A stretch of DNA of 28,273 nucleotides from Haplosporangium gracile (GCA_015499985.1 JAAAUF010000548.1:1-28273); one strand, 5' to 3'. Positions 11,050-24,647 are shown, numbered from the stretch's first letter. The notes: generated by a model from the sequence alone, not told the origin. Program-made: numbers and translations.

Positions 11050-14000
11050 ATGGGCTCGTCTGCGACCGTCATCGGAGGAGAGTACCTTGTCCTGGGCAAG
11101 ATTGGCGAAGGTTCGTTTGGAGAAGTCTTTCGAGGTAAGCATGCAAGCACATCCATCCACCTTTTTAGTACCAATGGGTTCATTCTCTTGTTCCGATCCC
11201 AAACAAGTAGAGCCCTCAAGGTGGGGTTCTATGTTCCTTCCATTTACAGTCCTGCAAAAGAGAACAAAGAAAAGAAAATAGGTCACGAGTGACGGCGATT
11301 TTTATAGCGCTCTCCTCTCTTCTTCCCTCTTTTCCCTCCCTCCTCTTCCTCGTTCTTGGATTAAGAAAGCCCTTTGACCTGGAGGGGTGTATGTCACCAT
11401 CTGCTATTTGCTGCTGCTGTGTTGAGCCTGGTCCTACTCTGGCCATGCTCTGTCATCATTCGGTCCAGGCCAGACGAGATCGTAGCTCCTCTTTTTATTT
11501 CGTTCTTTTCCTGCTTTTCATCATGCACTTGATAATGTAACCCCTACTGTACTCCATCCAATTGCATTTTTCTACAATCTGCAATTGAATATGAAGATCA
11601 CAAGAACACAGAATTATGGTTATTAACGATCTAACTCCCCATTCCCCCACAACTCTCTGTCAATTACATTCTTAATTTAGCGACTCATATTGCCACTGGT
11701 GTCGACTATGCTATCAAGCGAGAGCCCATTAATGTGGCACACCCCCAGCTCGAGCACGAGGTCAAGATATATGCAAAGCTCGAAGGCGGAGGTAATTCTT
11801 TCTTTCTGAAGAAAAGCAAATGCTCGCTTGACACTAGTTTGGAATGCCTCGCTAGTTCCAGGGGTCATCAAAAGAAGAAAAGGCAAAGGGTGAAGCATTG
11901 ACCTGAATGCCATGCAAAGGGTCACATCCTCTGCGCCCTGTGCCCTTGTTTTTCCTTTGTGTCATGCATTGGTCCTTGGTATACATCGTTGCGGCTGTCT
12001 CCTATTTTTTTCTTTCTGTTCCACATCTTGTAGTCCATGCGCTCACACTCACATACAATTGCCTCATTCTTGTTCCTTTCTATCGCTTTCAATCGTTCAG
12101 CTGGTATTGCCCGCGTTCACTGGTTTGGAAAAGAGGGTATGTACAATGCAATGGTCGTCGATCTTCTGGGACCCAACCTAAAGCAGGTTCGACGTGAGAA
12201 CGAAAAGTTTCCTCTTAGTTTTGTTATCGAGCTGGGCGTTCAAATCGTAAGTAGATGGTCCATTGTTAGAGCATCGGCGCTTTGTTGATCGTGCTACTTT
12301 GTCTAAATAATCCTGCTATCGCACAATCTGACATGAAAATTGCCATTGAATCTTTCTAGCTCAACCAACTCGAATTCATCCACAAGCGTGGAATCGTGTA
12401 CCGAGATATAAAGCCCGAGAACTTTCTCTTGGATGCCGATATCACTTTACCGGATCCACCCCTGGGCAAATCGCATACGCCGCCCACATACCCGGATCAA
12501 ACAATGAGTTTCTTCAATGACACTCGTCAGCGCCAGTACAGCATCGAGTCCAACATGTCGACCTCTCCTGGCTCTCCCATCATCCACTACAACAAACCTC
12601 ATCTTTCAATTGTCGATTTTGGCCTCGCTGCCTTCTACCGCGATGCCTCGGGAAAGCACATACCTAACAGAGGTAGTACCCCGCACAAGGTTGGTACCGC
12701 TCGCTACGCCAGCATCAACATCCATTGCGGACGACGTAAGTTTGATATGCTGGTTATTCTCGTGATCGATAGATTTTGATCTCATCGCCAATAACTAACG
12801 CTATTTAATACCTGTTGCAAATAATTAGAACACACGCGTCGTGATGATATCGAGTCAGTTGGGTACATGCTAATGGAATTCTTGATCGGGACTCTACCTT
12901 GGTCAGGCATCATGGCAAGGAACTCAAAGCAGGGATGGTCCAAGATGAAGGAGATCAAGGAGGACATAGAATTGGACGAGCTTTGTGAGGGTCTTCCCAA
13001 GGGATTCATGACATACATTGGCTATGCAAGGAGTTTGAAGTTTGAGGAGGAGCCAGACTATGAATACGTCCGCAACATCCTTCGAGGCTCGGCTGGCCGT
13101 GGATCTGAGGCGCAGACAGTCCGTTGCCGCCGCGAACCTGTCACTCACATGTCCAAGTCGCTCGAGCAATGTTTCGATGGTCTTCAAATCCATCATGCAC
13201 ACGAGCCTATGCGAACCAAGATCTCATGCAAACCGGAGGACCCTTTAAAGAATTGGCGCAATCGACCTCAATACATTCCTCCCCAGCAGGATGAGTATTC
13301 GGATTATAACCCGAACTCGATGTGGACAACAACACCTCCCGATCCCAGTGGCATGGCTGCGATGGGACCTCGGGATACCAATCAGGAACTTAAGGACAAG
13401 ATCGAATGGGGACCAGCCCCAGAATCGCCTCAAGTACTTGGATCGGACGCTCTGTTTGGGATGTTTGGTGATTATCAGGACGGCGCAGCCCATGGCACGG
13501 CAAGACAGCGCAAGCCTTCTTGGGGTGATGATGATCCTTTGGCACACTGGAGTCAAGAGAATGATGGCGGGTCCAACTCAAGCGGTGATATCCTTCCCCC
13601 GTTCCACATAGGTTCATTCCAGGACGAGTTGACCCCTGTCCCGAGCAATGAAAAGCCATCGAACAGACGTCCTAGCGTATCTACCCCGTCACAGGCGCAG
13701 GCGCAACCTTTTGGTCGTCACCATCCTCCACAGGATGCTCGCTTTTACTTGGACGAGCCACCATTTGGACTGCAGGCTCAGAATGGTGCCAGGTCAGGAC
13801 AAAATCAACCCAGTGCTTCGCAACCTATTCCTTCAGGCAAACGCAAAAATCCTGGTCACCAGTACATCAACACTTTCCCACCGCACCCTATGGTCAAAGA
13901 TTCTACCTCCGGGTCGCCCAAATCTCTTTCGTCGTCGTTGTCGTCGCTCAGCATCCGCTCTGGGGCAGAGGAAGAGCCAGGCATAGAACGGTCACAATCT

Positions 14001-14810
14001 TCCGCCAATAGGGGACATGCCCAGGAGCTCCACAGTCCCGAAAAGCTCACCCCGCGCAAGTATAAGGGCCCACAAGAAAGAGCCTTAGGCTCTATGGATC
14101 GTCAGGAGATCGGTTGGGGACCTTCACGACCCTCTGGCGGCAATGGTGGTCATGGTGGCAGTGATTTTGGCCATGGCTTTAGTTATGGAACGCATAACAA
14201 TGGCAACAACGGTAGGAGCGGGAGCGAGAACTGGCAGCATCCACGCGACCATGGCCGTCAGCAGGATCGATGGAAGTCTGATCGGCGACAGCAGGCAGGG
14301 TCGGTTGAACCTCCTACACACTTTCCCGACTTTTACTATCAGCACCAACAGCAACAACAGCACCAAGGCTCGAATGGTTACGGAGGCAACCAGCGCAATC
14401 ATCATCATTATCATGCCCGCCAGAACTCTGCGCCAGGCATCCGAGCTCACTTCCAAGCTGCCTCGACCTCTAAGCAAGGGTTCCACCACGCGGTGCATTC
14501 GCCCCACCAAGGCTATGGACATGGACATGGACATGGATCTGGTCAAGCTTCAGGTCAAGGTCCGGCGCAAAACCAAGGACAAGGTCATGATCAGAACTTT
14601 TGGCAAGGTATCGGACACAGCGACCGTCGACGCCGATCGAGGTCTCGAAAATGCTCCAATGCGAGCCTTTCCAGCCTACCTGATCACCGCAACCACAACG
14701 GCAACAACAGCAACAAGTTTGACAACGGCAACGGTAACGGGAACGGCAATGGCTATGGCAGCGCCAATGCGAATGCGAACGTGAACTTTGGGAGAATCAA
14801 GCCGAAGTAG
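11050..14810 (+). CDS. Casein kinase 1 with kinase-domain insertion and long low-complexity tail
   Basis: Five exons: 11050-11134, 11681-11791, 12101-12246, 12360-12735 and 12829-14810. They total 2700 nt, or 899 residues plus TAG. Kinase landmarks are the Gly loop GEGSFG (19-24), K41 in DYAIKREP, the catalytic loop YRDIKPENF (D130, N135), DFG (200-202), and the CK1-specific GTARYASIN followed by RRDDIES. N135 and the DFG Asp are 65 residues apart; in CK1-delta the distance is 16 (N133, D149). About 48 extra residues, rich in Ser, Pro and Tyr, are therefore inserted there. After about residue 310 comes a tail of nearly 590 residues, rich in Gln, Asn, Gly, His and Ser, with an Arg/Ser basic patch (DRRRRSRSRK) and GN and GHGH repeats. 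No C-terminal Cys-Cys pair is present, so Yck-type palmitoylation is unlikely. It should be a Ser/Thr kinase. Intron 1 (546 nt) is long for this locus. It is convergent with noxR. Confidence 0.93.
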
Positions 14811-15326
14811 CTCTTTATTCTGGTCTTTGTTTGTGATATCAGCTTTTTTCCAGCATATCATTCTCCGTTCATGTCCGCTTCATTGTTCCCATTTCTACTT
14901 TCTTTGTTGTTTATCTCAGTCCATTTCGCCTTTGTTTCTTTTTTTCTCTCTCTCTCTCTCTCTCTCTTTCATTGTTTGTTTCTTCTTCATGGGCATTTTC
15001 AATGTATCCCCTCATTTTTGATACCTAGCAATGTAACAAATAAAAGAAAATGAATGGCATGAATGTGTTTTTGCAAAGACTTTTATTTTTTTGGTTGGAA
15101 ATGAGAACGATGCTTTTGGATACTCGTGAAAAAAATGCTGGATAAATTCTATGGTAGCGGGGTATTGGTAATAATCTTGATCGAAATAGGAAGAGACTTT
15201 TTTTTGTAGGTAAGAGGCGTTGAAAAAAAAAAAATAGAAAAAATGCATGCAAAGTGGTATTGAGGTGTTTGTTGATGGTTATAAACGAGAGGCGAAAGAA
15301 AAGGGGCTGGCGAAGGAGTAGAAATT
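14811..15326. other. Convergent 3' region of CK1 and noxR
   Basis: This spacer between two stop codons is T-rich on the plus strand near CK1, with a (TC)n run at 14945-14968 and several poly-A or poly-T stretches. It probably holds both 3' UTRs. No gene is seen. Confidence 0.6.
15039..15044 (+). terminator. Candidate polyadenylation signal of CK1
   Basis: AATAAA lies about 230 bases after the CK1 stop, downstream of a T-rich stretch. On the other strand, 15082-15087 reads AATAAA about 240 bases after the noxR stop and could serve that gene. Both are consensus matches only. Confidence 0.4.
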
Positions 15327-18300
15327 TTACTCCTCGTCGAAGCACCAGAGTTCCATACGATCAAGGCTTCCAGTGGTCTCTATGTGGACCTGCTGGGCCA
15401 ATAACCAATCATCGTCGTCAACCATCGAGAGCATATGTTGGTCCTCGTCCTTGTATTTCAATTTCAGAGGTCGGTCGGCCTGGAACTTTTCTTGGATCCG
15501 TTGGATCAGTTCTTCGAGCGGCGTGTTTGCGTGGACGAGAACTGCGCGCGTGTCGATATAGTGGCACTTCACTCGGAGCTATTTGGGTAAAGCACACAAA
15601 AAGAAAAGAAGGGTTAGTCAATCATGATACAAAAAAGTTGATGGTAGTTTCAATTCACGAGAAAAAAAGAAATGAACAAGTAAAAAGTACCTTGTTGCGG
15701 AGACCGGCGTAGACGGGTTCGTCAAGATAAGTGCCCTCAGCACCGTTCATGAATCCCAAATAGTGATCGCCATGATTAGGCTGCTGCTGGAAGTAATTGC
15801 CCCCAGCGCCACCACCCAATTCACCGCTGCCTCCCGAGGTTGTACTCCGGACACTGTCGCCTCTCCAGAGACCAGTAGCTCCATTCTTGCTATTACTGCC
15901 CATACGATGGAGATCAGAAAAGACGGGGGGTGTTCCTGTACGGCTTGGGGGGCCGTTGTCAGTGTAGTCAGAGTTGTAAGTTTGTGTGTGTTGATGAGGG
16001 AGGATAGTGGAGGGCATGGGTGGGGATGAGGCTGAGGATGAGTATCCAGAGTTCTGGGAGGTCTTGCGAAGAATGCCTCCTGTTCGGCTTGCGCTCGAGT
16101 TGGACCGGGTTGGGATGGGTGAGACTCGGATGTCGGTAGAAGAGGTGTTGGATGGCGCCTTTGAGGAAGAGATAACAGAAGGCTTGTCGACGACAGTGAT
16201 CTCCTGGGCCTCAATGCTAAGTGCATAGACATACTGGTCCAAATCATCTTCCATGTCATCCTGATAAAATTCCCGAAGTGCTGCCGCCGCAGCCTCTGCA
16301 TCTGCATCCGCCTTGGCAGTAGCAGCATTCACCGAAATAATATCACGCGTAGGAATAGGAGCCAACGACAGGGAAGGGTGAGGAATCGAAGGGGCAGCGG
16401 ATGCGGAACCCCCACGGTTCAAATTGGACGAAGAACCTAGGTTCAGCCGAGCTGGTCGCTGAGCATCCGTGTTGCGACGAGAGAGCAGCGACAGTCTTGC
16501 CTCTGCTGCCCCCCTGCCGGCTGTACTGCTACTACGGAGGAGAGAAGGTCCTGGGAGGCTGGTGTTGTTTGCTGCTTGGCCACGACGGGATTTGTTGTCG
16601 ACTCCGTTGAAGGATGCAGAGTACTCCAGCTGAGGTCGTTGCTCAGGGTCGGTACCCCTCCGTGCTCGTCCGCTCATGCCCATGCTTCCACAAGCCCGCT
16701 CCGTTGCTCTCCTTTGAAGACCTATATTATAGAAAATGAATGCAATGAGATATATGTGTGAGTGACTGAGTAAGACAGAAATAGACCAAAAAAAAAAAAA
16801 AAAAGAGTTACTGGAAAGCCAGTCCGCAGCCCCATAATTATTATTATTATAATTAGATGCTCCCTCTCTTTTTCTTTTCTTCCCATGCGAGAATGTACTG
16901 AGATGCATAAATGAGGTCTCTTGTGTCTAACTGCACCAAGAGCTGGCTCTCTCCTTTTCGCCTTTGCTGCATAAAGTGGGCCCCGGGCCGGGAGTAGAGG
17001 GAGGGGGGAAAGGAGATTTGCTGCTTGTAATAAAGAAAAAGGAGCGATATGGATGGATGGGCGGGCGGTGGGCGGACAATTTAATCCTTTAGCTCCTTAT
17101 TTTTCCCTTTTTCTTTGTTTGTCCGTTGCACTAAGGTTTTCTCCTTTTGCCTTGCTTAGTTGAGAGCCCCTTCTCCTTCCTTTTCTCCCTTCTAGTTTGT
17201 GTATTGGAAAAGAAAGGTGCTCTCGTCTGCTCAAATTAATTTTTTTTTATCCGTATCACTCCAAAACCAAATAGAGCTCGTGCACGCTCCGCCCCCAACC
17301 CCCAACTTGTTCGTCGTCCTCCCCAGGCTAAAGGGTGTTGTTTGTTCAATTTCACAAAGACGGGGCAACGAAAACAAAAACATGTGGGAGGATAACGTAA
17401 AGAAAATGGATGGTGTGGGGGTGCGAGAGATGGAGGTGCAGATGATGGCGAAATGATAGGAAGAAAAAAAGGTGACAAAGAGAAAGGAAGACACCAACGG
17501 AATAACGAAAACCAAATGCAACAAAAAAAAAAACGGAGAAAGAGAACATAATTAACAACAACGAACAAAATAAAAAAAATAAAAAACATACCGGCAACGG
17601 GTGGAGTCATAGGCCGAGGTTCCTCGATAGCCGCAACATTAGTAGGCCCACTCATCTGGACCTGCCATGCAGACTTGCCCTGAAACCCGGCAAACGTATC
17701 CTTGGTATCCAACGCAGCAATGACCTTGGAATTACCCAGGTAATCCTTCTTTCTCGCATTCTTGACCTTGGATTCTGCAGGGCGATAGAGCACTCCCTGG
17801 GGGACTGTAAAGACAGTGCAATCCTGGCCCTTATCCCTTAGGGCTTGATCCAGCATATCGTGAGCCTTTGTCTGCTTTTCCCGCGTGGCTCGCCACATGT
17901 CCGTCATTCCCAAATCGTGTTCTCCGAGTTCCAGATAGCACAATGCTCGGTTGAAAAGAACCTGGCATGAATACAGCTTAAAGTCCAGCCCTAGCTGTGT
18001 GTAATCGATCACCATGTTCCCGCGCAGGTACTGCATAGCCCAATAGATATAAAAAAAAAAAGTAGATGTTGTTAGTCGGAAACCTAGATCCTCAAAAATT
18101 GCATTACAAAACTGGAGCTGCTCTCTCCTTCCTAAAAGCTGGGGGGGGTTTTTTTTTTTTAATAAAACCATCAGATGCATAGCGAAATTAACACACAAGA
18201 GAGTTGGAAATATTTACCAAGAAAGCGTCGTGGAAGCAGCTCAGAGCTCTGCCATAGTCCTCGAGGGCGACGTTGGCAACTCCATTCTGAAAGTAGGCAA

Positions 18301-19388
18301 TGGCGAGGAACTGATCCAGTTTGGTTGCCCTAGTAAAAGCTGCGCTCTAATTTTTTTTTTGTACAAGATGGGACGGCTTGGGTTGTTAGGGGTGCGGCTT
18401 CTTTTGTCGTGTTTTGTCTCTTTTGTTGCCTTTTTTTCTCTCTCTCTCTTTCAACACCGCGTTTCCTTCTTTTTACTGTTCTTCATTGTTCGAAAAACGA
18501 CAAAAGAAAAAAGAAGACGGTATAGAAAATATGGGCAGATGTACTTCTGTCACTTTCTTCATGTCGTCAGAGATTCACTTACCGCTCCCTCAAAGTCGCC
18601 CAGGGTGGTCAAGACGACTCCAATGTTGAAATGGATCTTGGCGGAGTCTGCAATGGGCTACAATTATGAAAGGAATTGTGTATAAAAGGAGAAAGAATTT
18701 TTTAGTTGCACATACTCATTCTGATAGGTGTTCGAGTATAAAGGAAAAAGAAGGTTGAGTCCGAAACCCGCACCAGCCCTGAAGTTTAGTCAAGGGCAAG
18801 GGTCCCTAACTTTTCTGTGTGTGTGTGTGTGTGTCGGTTATTGTTCGTTTCTTCGTTCCTGAGAGAAACCGAGGGGCTGTGATGGAGGTGAAGGTGTTGA
18901 ATGAGAAAGAAAAAAAAAAAGTTCATTCCCCATCACCCATCATCTTTGACTCCTGTCCCTCTCACGTTCTCATCCTTGTTCAAATGAGAAAAAAAGACGC
19001 CCAAGAGTAAAACCTCGGCTCCGTGTGTTGTTGTTTATTGGTATGTGTCAGAAGAATCTATTCCCTGACACACATACAAGCACACACGCACATGCTCCTG
19101 TGCCACAGAAGCAAACACAGGCGCCTTTTTATTTTAAGTATGTTTCCGCTTACGTCCATGTGTTAAAAGTGAAAGAAGGATTCACTTCTTCTTACCTCAA
19201 AGATTTCGAGGGCGTCCTCGTAGAGACCTTGGTCAAAGGCAATAACACCCTCGTTCCATTGGTCAAGTTCATACTATTGAAATGAAGAGGGGAAAACGGT
19301 TGTCAGTTCCGAGTACGTGGATAAGAAGGTTGGCGGCAATGTAGAAAAGGAGCAAGGATATATCTCTGCATACCTTTAGGCCAGCCAT
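15327..19388 (-). CDS. noxR: NADPH oxidase regulator NoxR (p67phox homolog)
   Basis: Seven exons on the minus strand: 19388-19374, 19273-19196, 18657-18583, 18346-18218, 18030-17592, 16721-15691 and 15578-15327. They sum to 2019 nt, or 672 residues plus TAA. Residues 1 to about 160 form TPR helices (start MAGLKYELDQWNEGV). LRGNMVIDY follows, keeping R102, N104 and D108, which contact Rac in p67phox and fall at the same numbers here. KKDYLGNSKVIAALDTKD (194-211) is the activation segment that stimulates the oxidase flavoprotein. A Ser-rich linker of about 340 residues comes next. Residues 590-672 are a PB1 domain ending MELWCFDEE. SH3 domains are absent, as in fungal NoxR generally. The role should be to bind Rac-GTP and activate a membrane NADPH oxidase making superoxide. 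Intron 5 (16722-17591, 870 nt) is far longer than its neighbours. An in-frame ATG at 16908 within it could start a shorter linker-PB1 product. Confidence 0.93.
18817..18834. repeat. (GT)n microsatellite inside noxR intron 2
   Basis: Nine GT units lie within the 538-nt second intron of noxR (18658-19195). The rest of this intron shows no coding or structured content that I recognise. Confidence 0.85.
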
Positions 19389-19935
19389 TGTATGTATTTG
19401 CGTATGTGTATGTATATGTATATGTATATGAGCTGTGAGAGAAAGGTGGGAAGCGGTAGTGTGTGTTAGGAGGGATTTGATGAAGGGAGAAGAAGTGTAC
19501 GTATGTGTGAAGGTTGAAGATGTAGATGGAAAGTGTCGTGATAGTCGTGGAAGCGAATGTAAGTGGAAGTAAAGTTTAGTGAAAGTGGCAGTAGGGGGGA
19601 AGTGCAGTGAAAATGCAAGTGAGTGTGAGTGGAGTGAAGGTGAGGATGGACGAGGAGAGAGATAGGTATGGAGGGAAGGAGGGAGGATGGAGGAGAGGAG
19701 GAGAGGAGGAGAGGAGAGAGAGGAGAGAGAGGAAAGAGAGGAGGGAAGTTAAATGAAGAGATGAAGAGGAGGGAAGGAAGAGAAATAAAGAAGGGAAGGG
19801 AAAAGCCCAATTTATCAATAATCGAAAGTCCAGGCACACACATCACAAGCCTGCCAATGGGATTCAGTTCCCCCTGAATAAAAAGTACCAGCAAAGCCAT
19901 AATTTACAGACGAAAAAAAAAGTTAATTGGCATCT

Positions 19936-19971
19936 TGCCTACCTGCCTGCCTGCCTGTCTGCCTGCCTGCC
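19936..19971. repeat. (TGCC)n microsatellite
   Basis: About nine CTGC/TGCC tetramers with one A and one T substitution, 550 bp upstream of the noxR start. Confidence 0.9.
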
Positions 19972-20064
19972 ATCTGCACCCTGCCCTGTTTCCTTTTGTT
20001 TTCTTGTGGCTGTCTGTTGTAACTGTAGCTGTTCTTGGATGACAGCACTTTGGCCTAATGAGTT

Positions 20065-20526
20065 GGATTAATCTATTTGACAACCCGGGTTGCTCGAGTA
20101 ATTTGGCAACCCTCGTACTAAGTCCATGTAACTCACTTTTTTGTTTTTTTCTCCACAGTGCCTTGTTGTAATGTTACAAACCCATTACTAATGCGTTCAT
20201 TTCGTTACCCATCTTCCTACGGTTCAATTCATGGAGCATGTCCCATATCCTCATCACCATGGTTTGTCAGTAGCTAAAAAGTGACAATTTCAGCACAATC
20301 GCTTCAATGATCACCTCTGAGGGTGTACTGTACAATGATGCTTCGAGGGAGCGCGAAGGAAAGCAGGTTGTCTTAATGAGTTTAGCCTCTCTTGCACAAT
20401 TTTTTGTCTTGAAAACAAAAAAGTGAGTTACATGGACTTAGTGCGGAAAATTGAGGGGTTGTCAAATAATTCGAGCAACCCGGGTTGTCAACCCCGGGTT
20501 GTCAAATAGACCAAATAGATTAATCC
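20065..20526. mobile_element. 462-bp foldback MITE-like element, non-autonomous
   Basis: The two ends are inverted repeats. The left arm, 20065 to about 20146, starts GGATTAATCTATTTG. The right arm, about 20412 to 20526, is its reverse complement with two extra insertions of about 23 and 8 bp. The innermost 30 bp (CTAAGTCCATGTAACTCAC and the T-rich run) are identical in both arms. Each arm carries the 12-bp palindrome CAACCCGGGTTG (20081-20092; 20476-20487), and in the right arm part of this unit is duplicated. The flanks TAATGAGTT (20056-20064) and TAATAAGTT (20527-20535) look like a 9-bp target-site duplication with one mismatch. The interior of about 265 bp has no ORF. Long arms and a 9-bp duplication are typical of Mutator-like elements, but no transposase is present, so that family call is inference. 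It sits about 680-1140 bp upstream of the noxR start. Confidence 0.8.
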
Positions 20527-21246
20527 TAATAAGTTATTGTGCCTGGGGCACCCCTAAAAAAAAACGTGAGTCTCACACTCCGCTTGGCTGTGTTTCATTG
20601 ATCCAACTGACTGTTTTGGACCGGACGAGTCCGCTGTCTCTTTCCTTGCTCTGGATAATGAACACCCGCAATTTCCGACACTCAACACCACCACCACCAC
20701 CACACACTCGATCGCTGTTACTAATCTTAGCGCTTTCTAATCATACCTTTTTCTGTCTCTCAGACCCAATCTGCTCTTTCTTTCATCGACTCAGCCATCA
20801 AAGATCTTCATCTTGGTTTTTCATTTCAAAAACCTGAACCCCGGCCCAGATCTTCCCTGCGTGCTGCACCACACCACACTACCACACCACCAACCGGCCG
20901 GTCTGGCCGCAGTCCCCTAAAATGAAAAATAAATTATTGCCTAACATGCGACTCAACCAGCCTATCCCTCCCCTCCCCACTCTTTCATTTGTCCGATCAC
21001 CACTGGCACTGAAGCACAGGCACAGGTACAGGCACAGGCATAAGCGCAGGGTCAAATTAATTCAACAGCCGCACCCGCACCTGGCCAGGTTCCCCTTTCC
21101 TCACCTCCTCTTACACTTACATATCATATTCATTCTTATTCCTTTCCTACTTCTGCACATTACACAAGAACACATCACATCGAGGTTTCGGAATACGTAT
21201 CAACAAACACGCCCATGCCCCCATGCAGCCTACTCATCTTAAATAA

Positions 21247-21423
21247 ATGCAACCTGTCCGTTCGAACTTTCATTTGAACATTCGTTACATTATGCAAAGT
21301 TTCGACGTTTTAAACGACCTTGGTGCTTCGGAAGCCCTAATCAAGGCCGTTGTGTTCATCTATCGTGATCTCAGTTTTCACATTCATCTCCTTGCATATG
21401 AGGGCGTCGTTATGGGTTATTAA
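21247..21423 (+). CDS. Possible small ORF of 58 codons, unknown
   Basis: An ATG directly after an in-frame TAA opens a 58-residue frame ending TAA 21421-21423. The middle (MQSFDVLNDLGASEALIKAV) has balanced, globular-looking composition, unlike the low-complexity frames around it, and the surrounding DNA is not repetitive. A second ATG at 21292 would give 43 residues. I do not recognise a family. It could be a small gene, a relic of a larger one, or chance; no splice partners are obvious. It is opposite in direction to both flanking genes. Confidence 0.25.
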   Translation: MQPVRSNFHLNIRYIMQSFDVLNDLGASEALIKAVVFIYRDLSFHIHLLAYEGVVMGY

Positions 21424-21477
21424 TTTTTCGATTTTTTTACTGTTTTGAATTGTTTTGAAACAAATACTGTCCTAAGA

Positions 21478-21730
21478 GAGTGGAGGGGAAAGGAAGGGGA
21501 AAGGAAGGGGAAAGATAGTGGCGCAGGGAAAGGGTAGAAAAAAAAGAAGTAAAAAGGGAAGGAAGGATAAAGGGAAAGGGAAAGGGAAAGGGGAAGGGGA
21601 AGGGGAAGGGAAAGGGAAAGGGAAAGGGAAAGGGAAAGGGAAAGGGAAATAAGGGGAAGTGAGGGGGATATGCAACAAGAAAAGAAAAAGAAAAAGAAAA
21701 AGGAAAAAAGAAAAAGGAAAAAGGAAGAAA
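21478..21730 (+). repeat. Polypurine tract with (GGGAAA)n array
   Basis: Over about 250 bp the plus strand is nearly all A and G. The core, 21571-21649, is tandem GGGAAA with some GGGGAA variants; the right part, 21680-21730, is AAAAAG-rich. GGG runs spaced by two or three bases fit a G-quadruplex, and the mirror symmetry fits triplex DNA. It begins 30 bp after the sirtuin stop, so the sirtuin transcript would carry the pyrimidine strand in its 3' region. Confidence 0.85.
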
Positions 21731-21759
21731 ATAATGTACAAAGGGGATGGGCGGGACGA

Positions 21760-24647
<2,888 letters not shown>

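Larger units (their letters stand above)
19389..21759. other. Spacer: noxR upstream region and sirtuin 3' region
   Basis: This 2.4 kb lies upstream of noxR and downstream of the sirtuin, both on the minus strand. Immediately before the noxR ATG is a TATGTA-type repeat (19390-19431). 19630-19810 is purine-rich on the plus strand, thus pyrimidine-rich on the coding strand. A MITE-like element, a TGCC repeat, a small ORF and a long purine tract are listed separately. 20870-20910 is CACCACA-rich and followed by a GC-rich inverted motif (CCGGCCGGTCTGGCC). 20530-21240 is otherwise C/A-rich with no supported gene. Confidence 0.6.

Noticed and set aside
10208..11281. 357-codon open frame on the plus strand
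   Set aside because: It starts at TTG with no ATG for most of its length, is low complexity and overlaps CK1 exon 1 in a different frame. Pyrimidine-rich DNA lacks stop codons by composition.
14143..14784. 213-codon frame within the CK1 tail
   Set aside because: Shadow of the repetitive CK1 tail in another frame.
15655..16908. 417-codon frame read as a separate gene
   Set aside because: From 16721 down it is the noxR linker exon: donor and acceptor phases join it exactly to the TPR exon and the PB1 exon. The upstream part is intron, though an alternative start is noted as a finding.
18300..18331. Acceptor TAG at 18330-18331 for noxR exon 4
   Set aside because: It would break the reading frame after GCG at 18583. 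The acceptor ending at 18347 keeps the frame and gives the family-like AFTRATKLDQ.
20065..20526. tRNA-derived or LTR origin of the repeat
   Set aside because: The ends are inverted, not direct, repeats, and there is no A/B box or primer-binding site.
20451..20837. 128-codon plus-strand frame
   Set aside because: It starts at TTG inside the right arm of the MITE-like element and continues in CA-rich spacer.
21571..21649. Telomere-like repeat
   Set aside because: The unit is GGGAAA, not TTAGGG, and genes lie on both sides, so it is a simple repeat.
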